Source of the DNA: Iphinoe sp. HA4291-MV1 | GTDB taxonomy: Bacteria; Cyanobacteriota; Cyanobacteriia; Cyanobacteriales; Nostocaceae | Assembly (NCBI GenBank): GCA_019359415.1 | Contig: JAHHHH010000071.1 | Coordinates: 1-40,084, forward strand | Length of the DNA stretch: 40,084 bases | Direction: 5' to 3' | Shown here: one piece after another, positions 23,901 to 30,604 of the stretch | How positions within the stretch are numbered: the stretch's first letter is position 1 | Layout: each line of letters begins with the position of its first letter | Position numbers and translations under genes: made by a program | Notes under the pieces: generated by a model | Seen by the model: the letters and a program-made list of their open reading frames with translations, nothing else | The model's database searches: none | What the model was told of the DNA's origin: nothing

Positions 23901-24027
23901 TTGTGCTTTGAGCGAATACCCGCATTGACACAGACAGCACTCCTGTAGAGATGAATGGTGCTGTGCTGCTGGCGAACAGTGCTATCAGGATGGCGAAGCT
24001 ACTGCTTTTTAGGTGCATAGTTGTCAA
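20956..24027 (-). CDS. Secreted TPR-CHAT protease-like protein, copy 3 (11 TPRs)
   Basis: 1023 residues: signal peptide (cleavage near VFAQ, residue 40), eleven 40-residue TPRs (91-530), linker, and a CHAT domain with His889 (IHLATHG) and Cys936 (LSACDTG). Its first 48 or so residues and upstream leader are the same as in copy 1. The repeat array is arranged differently: unit order and variants such as QQLSLSIFRTL occur only here. It is the first gene of the minus-strand cluster, followed after a repeat-filled gap by the CHAT/CHASE2/DUF928 trio. The variation is concentrated in the putative binding helices of the TPRs while the protease domain is conserved, so the copies may share catalysis but differ in partner recognition. 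Confidence 0.9.
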   Translation of the reverse strand: MTTMHLKSSSFAILIALFASSTAPFISTGVLSVSMRVFAQSTNSLKEEADKLIKQGNQQFKTSQFQAALHSYQQALKIYQSIKDRKGEGQSLGNLGLAYDSLGDYKQAIQYQQQSLSIKRAIGDKQGEGASLNNLGLAYGSLGDYKQAIQYQQQSLSIARAIGDKQGEGQSLGNLGVAYRSLGDYKQAIQYQQQSLSIARAIGDKQSEGNALGNLGVAYYSLGDYKQAIQYQQQWLSIARAIGDKLGEGNSLGNLGLAYYSLGDYKQAIQYQQLSLSIFRTLGDKQSEGKSLGNLGAAYDSLGDYKQAIQYQQLSLVIARALGDKQGEGNSLNNLGLAYGSLGDYKQAIQYQQQSLSIKRAIGDKQGEGQSLGNLGIAYRSLGDYKQAIQYHQQHLSIARAIGDKLGEGQSLNNLGNVYFSLGDYKQAIQYQQQSLSIARALGDKQSEGKALGNLGLAYYSLGDYKQAIQYQQQSLSIKRAIGDKLGEGASLGNLGIAYRSLGDYKQAIQYQQQSLSIARAIGDKLGEGQSLNNLGFALLNSNNPKAAETNLRKAIAVWESMRASLGDNDAFKVSIFETQANSYRLLQQALIAQNQTTQALEIAELGRARAFAELLAARQQSSSAPPNLERIQQIAKQQNATLVEYSIAWDDLYIWVIKPTGKITFHKVDIKETKLDNIAEDTRAAAATLAEGRGVANNVITNLVRETRSTLKTTTDNISPPDITEKVRPPGCRGNSCLKQMYKLLIQPIATELPTNPDSRVIFIPHESLFLIPFAALQDENEKFLIENHTILIAPSIQVLELTHQKRLKLQQTAQANSVLIVGNPTMPKVSPKIGEPPEQLKPLPHAETEAKMIAGLFNTQPLVGKGATKAAVQQQISRARFIHLATHGLLDNIDEPGIPGVVALAPSGKDDGLLSANEVLKLKLNAELVVLSACDTGWGRITGDGVIGLPRAFISAGTPSIVASLWQVPDESTSLLMPEFYRQLRNNPDKARALRQAMLETRKKYPNPSDWAAFIFIGEAE
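22438..23757. repeat. Eleven tandem 120-bp repeats encoding TPRs (copy 3)
   Basis: Same unit and phase as at 12497-13816. Unit-by-unit order of variants differs from copy 1, indicating reshuffling rather than simple duplication of the whole array. Confidence 0.9.
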
Positions 24028-24105
24028 CCGGGATTGTGTCGAATGAGCCTACCCACTTTCTAAAGATACCTCGGTTTTTCAACAAGTTGCTATGGCAATC
24101 TAATT
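24028..24105 (-). promoter_or_regulatory. Leader region of TPR-CHAT copy 3, matching copy 1
   Basis: Nearly identical to 14087-14165, with the similarity ending abruptly after TTGCTATGG. It is likely to contain the promoter and leader of the first gene of the cluster. Confidence 0.55.
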
Positions 24106-24558
24106 CTAAGGGTTTGTTAAGTTTTTTGTTGGTTTAATACCAAGTTGCACTCTGTCGTATTACCTCGTCAGGGGAGATTGCTTCCTTTGCCCCTACCCCG
24201 TGGTTTATTTACTTGAAAAGTGCTGTATTTATCAGTTATAGGAATCCGGTTTGATTTCTGAACTAACTCGTAGGGGGAGGGAACGCTTAACTCTTAACAG
24301 GGAACTCTTAAGAAGGAATAAAGGTGCACCTAGCTGAGCAAAAATCAAATAGGAATCCAATACTGCTCGGTTAAGAATAGTTGAGGTGCCAGAAACCCGG
24401 TTTCTTAAAGAAACCGGGTTTCTAATTTTTGCTTATCCGAGCAGTATTGAATAGGAATCCTATATCAGTTATCAGTTATCAGTTATTAATTTCATCCCCA
24501 GAGTTTAAGTTCCCCACCATATACCCTTGCTGACTGTTCACTGTTCACTGTTCACTGT
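24106..24558. other. Gene-free stretch with a MITE and short tandem repeats
   Basis: No gene is evident. The stretch holds the 90-bp palindromic element at 24359-24448, TTATCAG repeats at 24463-24487, and GTTCACT heptamers at 24535-24563 that run up to the end of the portal gene. Confidence 0.6.
24359..24448. mobile_element. 90-bp MITE-like element with terminal inverted and flanking direct repeats
   Basis: Perfect 12-bp terminal inverted repeats AATACTGCTCGG (24359-24370) and CCGAGCAGTATT (24437-24448) enclose a strong central hairpin AGAAACCCGGTTTCTT / AGAAACCGGGTTTCT (24391-24422). AATAGGAATCC occurs on both sides (24348-24358 and 24450-24460), which looks like an 11-bp target duplication. 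The hairpin core resembles that of the element at 4863-4982. Confidence 0.8.
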
Positions 24559-25863
24559 TCACTGATTCAAAGCTTGCACTCTAAACTCTTCTTTGGACAG
24601 TGCCGACAGTCCTAAGTCTTCTCGCAATTTATTCACTGCTTCTAAATCTTTAGTACTAATAATACCATTGCTCATTGCCAATGATAAGCTGAGAACTCTA
24701 GCATTAGCGGCGGTTGGATCTAGTTCTTTTTCTACTTTGAATTCGCCTAAATTTTGCTCGAACTGATTCCCAAAGTTTGTGATGAGTAGAGGACGGACGA
24801 CTTTTTCTAAAATCTCATCTCTAAAATTAGTAATAATTGCCTCAATTTGTGAATCCAAAATGAGGCGATGCCCTTCATTAATTCCGCCGTTTCCGATTCC
24901 TGATGCTGTATCGTCGAAGATGGTTGATGGCACTCCGTAGGAGTAGAATATCATTTTTTGATAATATTGTAGAGCTAAGTTAAAGAATTTTTCTCCGGCG
25001 TTTGCTGGTATTGAAAAAACTTTATTTTTTATATCAGTTCCAAAGACACTACCGTTTTCTGCGTTTTGTGCAGCGGCGACGGCGGCGAAAATGGCGTTTT
25101 GGGTTTTGGTGGAACCGTCTGGTTCTTTGATTGGTTGTCCTTGTGAATCTAAGAGTGCTACTGTTTTATCACTAGGTGCTTGGACGACTAATAATCCTGT
25201 TGCTTGTCGTTGTCCTGCTGTTGTCCATTGTTTGAATAAGACTTGTCTTGCTTGATAAAATGGGTAGGCTCTTGTTGCTTGGGGGTCGCCTCTTGGATCT
25301 TCTGGTTCATCAATACTAGGATTGTAGATGTGTATGAGTTTTTGGTATGGGATAGCGAATGGTGTTTTGAGAGAACTTTTGTAGATGATTCTGTCTACTC
25401 GTCCTTGAATTCCTGCAAAGTTGTAGCGCAGGGGATTGAGAATATTGATTGTTTTTAATCGCCATTCTTTCTGGTTGGCTGTCCAGACAATTTCAGCACA
25501 GGAACATCCTAGGGAGTAAGCCTGTTTAATCATTTTTCCGACTATGCTGGAGAGACTACCTTTCATGCTTTCAAAGTTTGACCGAACCCAATTTTGAATT
25601 GTCATTTTACCGTTTGGTGTAGGGTAGGTTTGTGTGTCGCTGTGGTAGTAATCTCCAAATTCTGTTAATGCTCTGAGTGCTGTTATCCCGATGGCTACGC
25701 GGTTGATGGGACAACGTTTGAGCATTTTTGCTAAATCTTCTAGAGTGTAGTCTTCTTTGTAAGTGAGTTCTTGTACAAATGTTGTGAAAAGTTCGTCTAT
25801 TTCTGCGGCTAGTTGGCTTTGCATTAGCCTGGGAGAGGTTTGGTAGGTTAGGTTGTTCGTCAT
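24559..25863 (-). CDS. Phage portal protein, Mu gp29/DUF935-like
   Basis: About 434 residues from the ATG at 25863 (MTNNLTYQTSPRLMQSQLAA). A start at 25932 would add 23 hydrophobic residues unlike the family. Recognisable features of DUF935-type portals are an N-terminal helical region, CPINRVAIGITALRAL, a middle beta-rich part with a WVRSNFESMKGSLSS helix and KLIHIYNPSIDEPEDPRG, then YGVPSTIFDD, GGINEGHRLILDSQIEAIIT and a C-terminal acidic helix. Portals form the dodecameric ring through which DNA enters the capsid. It is transcribed opposite to all other head genes and separated from them by a three-gene cassette, which is unusual because portal, protease and capsid are normally contiguous. 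It overlaps a GTTCACT repeat at its 3' end. Confidence 0.8.
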   Translation of the reverse strand: MTNNLTYQTSPRLMQSQLAAEIDELFTTFVQELTYKEDYTLEDLAKMLKRCPINRVAIGITALRALTEFGDYYHSDTQTYPTPNGKMTIQNWVRSNFESMKGSLSSIVGKMIKQAYSLGCSCAEIVWTANQKEWRLKTINILNPLRYNFAGIQGRVDRIIYKSSLKTPFAIPYQKLIHIYNPSIDEPEDPRGDPQATRAYPFYQARQVLFKQWTTAGQRQATGLLVVQAPSDKTVALLDSQGQPIKEPDGSTKTQNAIFAAVAAAQNAENGSVFGTDIKNKVFSIPANAGEKFFNLALQYYQKMIFYSYGVPSTIFDDTASGIGNGGINEGHRLILDSQIEAIITNFRDEILEKVVRPLLITNFGNQFEQNLGEFKVEKELDPTAANARVLSLSLAMSNGIISTKDLEAVNKLREDLGLSALSKEEFRVQALNQ

Positions 25864-25932
25864 TTTTTTGATATGATTTTTGAATAAAAATATAAGTTGT
25901 TGATAAAGTCTGCAAACTTTATTAATTCCCAT

Positions 25933-26161
25933 GTGGGATGTTTACCATGCTATTTTGGGGGCATCCTTACGAGCAAATCGCCCACACCCTAGAAGGGTAA
26001 GGCTATACGAACAAAGCCTGCCTCCGCAGGCTATGTATCAATACGGTTCAGTTAAGGATTGTTTTTGGAGATTTCACACGGCAAGAGACGTTGCATGCAA
26101 CGTCTCTACAAAGGTTATCGTTCTTGCAAATTATCTTATCTCAACCATATTGGGCTATGTA
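25933..26161. repeat. Dispersed repeats between portal and RHH gene
   Basis: Contains CACCCTAGAAGGGTA and GGCTATACGAACAAAGCC, a hairpin GCCTGCCTCCGCAGGC, and AGACGTTGCATGCAACGTCT (perfect 20-bp palindrome near 26089-26108). GGCTATGTATCAATACGGTTCA occurs in part twice (26029 and 26153), bracketing the region as a direct repeat. No gene is seen. Confidence 0.65.
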
Positions 26162-26437
26162 TCAATACGGTTCAATTATTGGTTCATCTCCTGGTTGAGG
26201 TGATTCACCACTAGAACGACTCATAATCCGGTTGAAAGCAGCAAAGTCAGCTTGTGCTTGACGTTCAACAAAAAATTGAGATGTTTTCAATGCTGAGATT
26301 TTCTCTGCTACAGCGGTGGCGATAAATTGATTGACACTGACACCATCTTGTGCTGCTAGACGTTCAACTTCTGTTTTAAGAGAGCGTGGTAGCCGCAAGG
26401 CGTAATTTGCTGTGGTGTTTTTCATTGTCTTCCTCAT
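26162..26437 (-). CDS. HicB-like/ribbon-helix-helix antitoxin-type protein
   Basis: 91 residues (87 if the ATG at 26425, preceded by AGGA, is used). The body YALRLPRSLKTEVERLAAQD, then GVSVNQFIATAVAEKISAL, is a ribbon-helix-helix of the CopG/HicB type. The first strand binds operator DNA as a dimer, and the helices follow. A tail with RQAQADFAAFNRIMSRS and an acidic, Pro-rich end follows. Such proteins are annotated as HicB-family antitoxins when paired with a toxin. No HicA-like partner is visible, but two small genes lie directly upstream on the same strand (26502 and 26954) and may form a cassette with it. Confidence 0.75.
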   Translation of the reverse strand: MRKTMKNTTANYALRLPRSLKTEVERLAAQDGVSVNQFIATAVAEKISALKTSQFFVERQAQADFAAFNRIMSRSSGESPQPGDEPIIEPY

Positions 26438-26501
26438 GAGTGAACTTTTCTGATTGCTTCTCCTTTTGAGTGATTAACTGCACACTGATTAACAAGCTGA
26501 C

Positions 26502-26858
26502 CTAGATTGATTCTGACAGCAATCCAGACATATTTAAAACACGTTGTGACCACAAGCTAACTTCAGCTTGAACTTGGTTTAAAGCTGTGGTGTCAGACCA
26601 AATTTTTTCCCAGTTAAATTGCCAATGTGTTAAAGTACGTCCTAATTCTACTAACTCTGCGGCTTGGTCAATATCCATTTGGGATGCAGTCCACTCAATA
26701 AAATATTTACTTTCTCTGATGAGGCTGACTACGAAATCTGGGTGTGTTGAATTATCAGAAAAAGAGTTAATTCTAGCTAAGTTTGCAGCTAAATGACCTA
26801 AGCGAGTGGGGATGTTATCTTGCAGGAAGCGTTCGTGTTTTTTAGTCCAGTCGGTCAT
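26502..26858 (-). CDS. Small protein of unknown function between DUF5674 and RHH genes
   Basis: 118 residues, mainly helical, with Trp-rich patches: MTDWTKKHERFLQDN, LGHLAANLARINSF, FIEWTASQMDIDQAAELVEL, HWQFNWEKIW. No signal peptide or membrane segment. I do not recognise a family with confidence. It is 64 bp upstream of the RHH gene and 95 bp downstream of the DUF5674 gene, all on the minus strand. A three-gene unit is likely, and the context suggests a toxin-antitoxin-like or regulatory role, which remains inference. Confidence 0.7.
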   Translation of the reverse strand: MTDWTKKHERFLQDNIPTRLGHLAANLARINSFSDNSTHPDFVVSLIRESKYFIEWTASQMDIDQAAELVELGRTLTHWQFNWEKIWSDTTALNQVQAEVSLWSQRVLNMSGLLSESI

Positions 26859-26953
26859 ATAGCACTCCTATTTGATTTATGAACTAACCGTGGAGGCAGG
26901 CAATAGGCAATAGGCAACAGGCAGTAGATTTGTTTATGACTCATTTAGGACTG

Positions 26954-27286
26954 CTATACGTTACCTAGCAACTCTGTAATAATTTGGCTAACCTGTTCTC
27001 TAATCGTAGCGTCCAAAATTTCCATTGAACGATTCTGGCGGGGGCGAATATTGATTAAAGAGTCATAGGTGATTTTTTGGTTAACTCTCATGAAGTTTGC
27101 ACCCCAGATATTGACTTGTCTGCTACCGTCACTTAATAACACCTGTTCACAGTCAAAATGCATTTCGCCACCTCCTGCAAGGATACGATATTCGATATCA
27201 ACGGCAAGTTTTATATAAAATTTATGCTCTTCAAGCATCTGTTCTATTTGTTCTGGGGTGGCACGATTACGTATTATAAGAATCAA
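26954..27286 (-). CDS. DUF5674 family protein
   Basis: 110 residues. The sequence shows the family's hallmark segments as I know them: YIKLAVDIEYRILAGGGEMH, then FDCEQVLLSDGS, WGANF and a C-terminal INIRPRQNRSMEI. DUF5674 proteins are small, found in cyanobacteria and other bacteria, commonly in two- or three-gene cassettes with predicted antitoxins; the biochemical role is unknown. The start at 27286 is an ATG with no strong ribosome site. It is the first gene of the minus-strand cassette that splits the portal gene from the rest of the phage head genes. Confidence 0.8.
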   Translation of the reverse strand: MILIIRNRATPEQIEQMLEEHKFYIKLAVDIEYRILAGGGEMHFDCEQVLLSDGSRQVNIWGANFMRVNQKITYDSLINIRPRQNRSMEILDATIREQVSQIITELLGNV

Positions 27287-27497
27287 TTGTTTTTACTGTT
27301 GTTTTGATTAGGGAATTAAGAGTGAAATCTTCCTATTTTTATTATTTTACAGCGATTTTCAGATAAATAGACCACGCTGTAGGGAGGAGTATCCCAATGC
27401 ATGCAAAAACACCTAGCGAATAGAATTCGCACACAAGCAAAGTCCGCAAGACAAGGACTAATTATAGCTTGCTAGTTACGGCTTTGTTTATAAGCCT
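27287..27497. repeat. Spacer with dispersed repeats before the protease gene
   Basis: Contains the Nostoc-type repeat CTAGCGAATAGAATTCGC and AAAGTCCGC..GGACTAATTATAG (27412-27470). The region is shared upstream of two divergent transcription units and should hold both promoters, but none is clear by eye. Confidence 0.5.
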
Positions 27498-28442
27498 TTG
27501 GCAGTGTCTCCTGAAACTGGAACTAAAAAACCGCTTACTGCATGTGGGAATTCTTGTAATTGTTTATATGCATGTTTTAAGAGGATGCCTGTTGCTTGTT
27601 TTGATTCTTTTAGTACTTTGCTTGGGCAAGAGGACAATAATCTTGAGTACCAAGATGGTTTGGTGAAAAATGCTCTTATTTTAATTGAGGGACGACATAC
27701 TGACCGAAATGGCAATACGCATACTTTTACGGCTGATGACATCCGAGAAATTGCTGAAAATACTAATTCTATTTTAGCAAAGGGTCAGGAAGTTCCTTTG
27801 ATTTTTGACCATGCTAAACAGTTGTATTTGAATGGTGAAATTAAAAAGTTTGGTGAGGTTTTACCTTGTTTAGAAAGTCGTGTGGTGGAAGAGAAGGATT
27901 TGCCTAAACCAGGGATGAGTGATTTGCTGGGTAAGATGGCGATTTTTGGGAAGGTGCGTGTTGTTTCTAGGGTTGATGATGTACGTAAGGGGTTGATTAG
28001 GCTTTTGTCTCCTGGGATTGATTTGGTGAATCGGCGGTTGTTTGAGTTGAGTGCGGTTTTGTTTCCAGCTATTCATGGTCCTGCTTTATTTTCTCAGTTT
28101 TCTGCGACTGATTATGCGGAAGCTAAGCAGCAGATGAATGCGAATTACAAGCTGATGGAACAGGCGCGAGATTGTCTTGATGTTCTGTTTTCTGTTTTGC
28201 GTTCTGTGGATGCGTCTGGTAACAGTAATGCAGATATGTTGCGGCGTAAGGCTTTTGATGATTTTGTTGCTGATTTGGGGGGATTGTTGGGGTTGACTGT
28301 TTCGGATATGTTACCAGTGACGCCGCTGTCTCCTTATTCTCCTTCTGTTGATTATTCGGATAATTCTGATACCGCAGATTTTAAGCTTAAGACTAGAAGG
28401 AGGTCAACTTCCTGTGGGGAAATTCAAAATTGCAACCGCTGA
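27498..28442 (+). CDS. Phage head maturation protease / scaffold-type protein (Mu I-like)
   Basis: Up to 314 residues. TTG at 27498 is the furthest start, but the ATG at 27585 (MPVACFDSF) is also possible and removes a Cys-rich leader. The core has ILIEGRHTDRNGNTHTF and TADDIREIAENTNSIL, then the candidate catalytic His in VPLIFDHAKQ, a GKMAIFGKVRVVS strand, the candidate catalytic Ser in RLLSPGIDLV, and FELSAVLFPAIHG. This matches the layout of Mu gpI-like serine prohead proteases. The C-terminal 100 residues are helical (YAEAKQQMNANYKLMEQA) and may form the scaffold part that is cleaved during maturation. It is the first plus-strand gene of the head module. Confidence 0.7.
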   Translation: MAVSPETGTKKPLTACGNSCNCLYACFKRMPVACFDSFSTLLGQEDNNLEYQDGLVKNALILIEGRHTDRNGNTHTFTADDIREIAENTNSILAKGQEVPLIFDHAKQLYLNGEIKKFGEVLPCLESRVVEEKDLPKPGMSDLLGKMAIFGKVRVVSRVDDVRKGLIRLLSPGIDLVNRRLFELSAVLFPAIHGPALFSQFSATDYAEAKQQMNANYKLMEQARDCLDVLFSVLRSVDASGNSNADMLRRKAFDDFVADLGGLLGLTVSDMLPVTPLSPYSPSVDYSDNSDTADFKLKTRRRSTSCGEIQNCNR

Positions 28443-28495
28443 TGTACGCGGATGCACGCAGATAGAAGAGAAAATTATTTTTTTTTGAACTTTGA

Positions 28496-29296
28496 ATGAG
28501 CGAATTGTCTATGAGGGGTTTGCGTCGGGGGTATTTTCGGGTTGTGAATGGGAAGCCTGTGTTTGTTCGTCCGGGGTTTTCTGGTGGTAGGGTTGGTTTG
28601 AATTTTTTTAAAAAAAGAGGTGATGCAAGTATGGAGCAGATGACGTTGGAGGGGATTAAACAGGAGTTTGCGACTTCTCCAGGTTTTGAGGAGGTGGCGC
28701 AACTTGATGGAGCTTATGTTGCGTTTCGTAAAGTTGTGCGATCGCTCCTTCTAGAAGAAGAGTCACAGCAGAAGTCAACGGAGGTTATTGAAGCTTCTAT
28801 TGCTGATGGATGGGAAGAGTTTACTCAGAAGGCTTTGAAGATTTTTCATTTGAGTTTGGAGGGTTTGAAGGTTGAGGAGCCTTGTGAGTCTCAGTCTTCT
28901 GAGATGAGTGTTGATTTTCAGTTGCGTGCTGAGTTTGCTCGGATGAAGGAGGAGCAAGAGACTGCTAAGAGAATTCTTCGGTTGGAGCGGTATGCAGATC
29001 GTTTGCTTGAGCAGCATGTTCTGACTCCGGTGGAGAGGAAGTCTTTGTTGTTTTGTGCTGAGATTGGCGATGATGTTATTGCTGCTTTTTCTCAGTTTTC
29101 TGAGTCACAGGGTTTGTCGTTGGCTGATTATTTAAATCATGTTGAGTTTTGTCTTGGCTGGCGAGAAAAGTCTGGCGCTTCTGGTGTCTGGGCTTTCTTT
29201 TCTCAGATGGCGGAGGAACCTATTGATGTGACGACTTCTGGTAATGAGGCTAGTTTGTTTGTGCAGGAGTATCGTAGTCGTAATGGGTATGAGTGA
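28496..29296 (+). CDS. Phage head-module protein, possible scaffold
   Basis: The long frame has 266 residues, but a second start at 28631 (MEQMTLEGIKQEF) follows a far better ribosome site (AGAGGTGAT). The shorter form of 221 residues may be the main product. The N-terminal extension (GYFRVVNGKPVFVRPGFSGG) looks like a small separate motif often seen at the front of phage head proteins. The body is acidic, helical and Gln/Glu-rich (EEQETAKRILRLERYADRLL), as expected for an internal scaffold. It lies between protease and decoration genes. Function inferred from position and composition only. Confidence 0.55.
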   Translation: MSELSMRGLRRGYFRVVNGKPVFVRPGFSGGRVGLNFFKKRGDASMEQMTLEGIKQEFATSPGFEEVAQLDGAYVAFRKVVRSLLLEEESQQKSTEVIEASIADGWEEFTQKALKIFHLSLEGLKVEEPCESQSSEMSVDFQLRAEFARMKEEQETAKRILRLERYADRLLEQHVLTPVERKSLLFCAEIGDDVIAAFSQFSESQGLSLADYLNHVEFCLGWREKSGASGVWAFFSQMAEEPIDVTTSGNEASLFVQEYRSRNGYE

Positions 29297-29330
29297 GAAG
29301 GCAGAGGGCAATGGGCAAGGGGGTTAAGGA

Positions 29331-29515
29331 AGCGTGTTGCATTCATGCGTGTTACCTCACCCCGCCCTATCGGGCATCCCTCTCCTTGAAGGAGAGGGAA
29401 AGATTTTAGCAACGCTAAGAGGGTGAGGTGAAAAGCGCGTTGCATCCATACGTGTTACCTCACCCCGCCCTTCGGGCACCCCTCTCCTTAATAAGGAGAG
29501 GGGAACTGGATAGGC
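29331..29515. repeat. Two tandem copies of a CCTCACCCCGCCC repeat
   Basis: Each unit runs TACCTCACCCCGCCC, a short GGGC palindrome, and TCTCCTT-AAGGAGAGGG. The units start near 29350 and 29455. A third copy with an insertion lies at 32420-32512. These are cyanobacterial intergenic repeats and fill the spacer before the decoration gene. Confidence 0.75.
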
Positions 29516-29564
29516 TCTGTTAATGCACGGTGGTTTGTAAGATGTACTGAATGAGGAGGTATAA

Positions 29565-30506
29565 ATGTATTCACACAAGCTTTACCGATTTGAGAAGCCG
29601 ATTCTTTACAATAATGTCAATACTGAGAGTTTGTATGGTGCGACGATTCGTCCTGAGAAGGTTGCTTATATTGCACCGTTGGGACGACGGATTCTTGCTG
29701 GCTCGTTTTTGGCTGCGGGGGAACGTTTGCTTCCGAGAGCTAGGATTATTAGTCCTTACTTTACTGATAGCAATTATGTTATCGTTTCAAATCCAGCGGT
29801 TTTTCAGGCTGGGGATGTGTTGAAGGTGATTGGTACGCCGAGTTCGACTCCGTTGGAAGAGGCGGCGGCTGTGTTGCAAGGAACTGCTGCTACTTTTGGA
29901 ACTGTGGTGAGTGTTGATGCTGCTTCTCGGATTCAGATAACTACGGTGATTCCTGATTCTGTGGCTGTGGGAAATGTTTTTGTTTTGTCGGTTGAGGAGG
30001 TTTCTATCAGTTATGTTGCGACTGCTGCGACTGTGAAGAATGTTGTGGAAGGGTTGAAGGCGGTTTTTGACGGTGTTTGGGGACGCTCTGATGGACGCAG
30101 AGAAATTCGTGCAGATATCACTGTTGGTGGGGATGGTTTGATTTTTACTTCTTTTGAGCCGGGTGAGATTTTTGTGGTGAAGGGTATGGTGGCTCAAGGG
30201 ATTGCTGACAGTACAGGGACTTTGAATATTGAAGTGACTCAGCCTGTTGGTGCTCTTAATATAACTCCTGTTGATGGCAATGGTGATTATCCTATTGGTA
30301 CTAAGATAGGGACTATTACTGATGTTCCTCTTGGTGTGATTGGTAATGAGTATCTGCTGACTGATGAGGATGGTATTGATTACGAGAGGAGTGTCTCTGC
30401 TTACAATAAGGCAGCGGTATTTACTAAGTCGTTGCCTTATCTGGATGGGGCTATTGTGCAGCAGTTACCGGGATTATCGTTTATGCCTGTGTATGACAGG
30501 GAATAG
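29565..30506 (+). CDS. Probable phage head decoration protein
   Basis: 313 residues, start ATG after GAGGAGGTATAA (a strong ribosome site). The protein is beta-rich and Val/Thr/Gly-rich throughout. It includes GRRILAGSFLAAGERLLPRA, SNPAVFQAGDVLKVIG, SYVATAATVKNVVEGLKAVF and GTKIGTITDVPLGVIGNEYL. A position directly before a gpE-type capsid gene, together with the 'make available for display' type beta composition, fits a lambda gpD-like decoration or head-stabilising protein, although it is longer than gpD. No signal peptide. The assignment rests mainly on position and composition. Confidence 0.6.
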   Translation: MYSHKLYRFEKPILYNNVNTESLYGATIRPEKVAYIAPLGRRILAGSFLAAGERLLPRARIISPYFTDSNYVIVSNPAVFQAGDVLKVIGTPSSTPLEEAAAVLQGTAATFGTVVSVDAASRIQITTVIPDSVAVGNVFVLSVEEVSISYVATAATVKNVVEGLKAVFDGVWGRSDGRREIRADITVGGDGLIFTSFEPGEIFVVKGMVAQGIADSTGTLNIEVTQPVGALNITPVDGNGDYPIGTKIGTITDVPLGVIGNEYLLTDEDGIDYERSVSAYNKAAVFTKSLPYLDGAIVQQLPGLSFMPVYDRE

Positions 30507-30560
30507 GGAATGGGGAATTGGGCATCGGGCAATGGGCATTGGGCATCGGGCAATGGGCAT
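30501..30560. repeat. Short tandem repeats of GGGCATYGGGCAA type
   Basis: Overlaps the end of the decoration gene and continues with alternating TGGGCATCGGGCAATGGGCA units, another cyanobacterial short tandem repeat. Confidence 0.75.
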
Positions 30561-30604
30561 TGATAACTGTTAGTTTGAGTTGGTGTTAGGAGGATATTGT
30601 CAAG

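Noticed and set aside
24391-24422. Strong GAAACCCGGTTTC hairpin as a transcription terminator
   Set aside because: No T-run follows, and it is the centre of a symmetric element with terminal repeats and a target duplication.
28475-29017. Minus-strand frames across the phage head genes (also 29787-30197, 30650-31150, 34497-34955)
   Set aside because: They are His/Leu/Asn/Arg-rich shadows caused by the GTT/GAT-rich codon use of the plus-strand genes.
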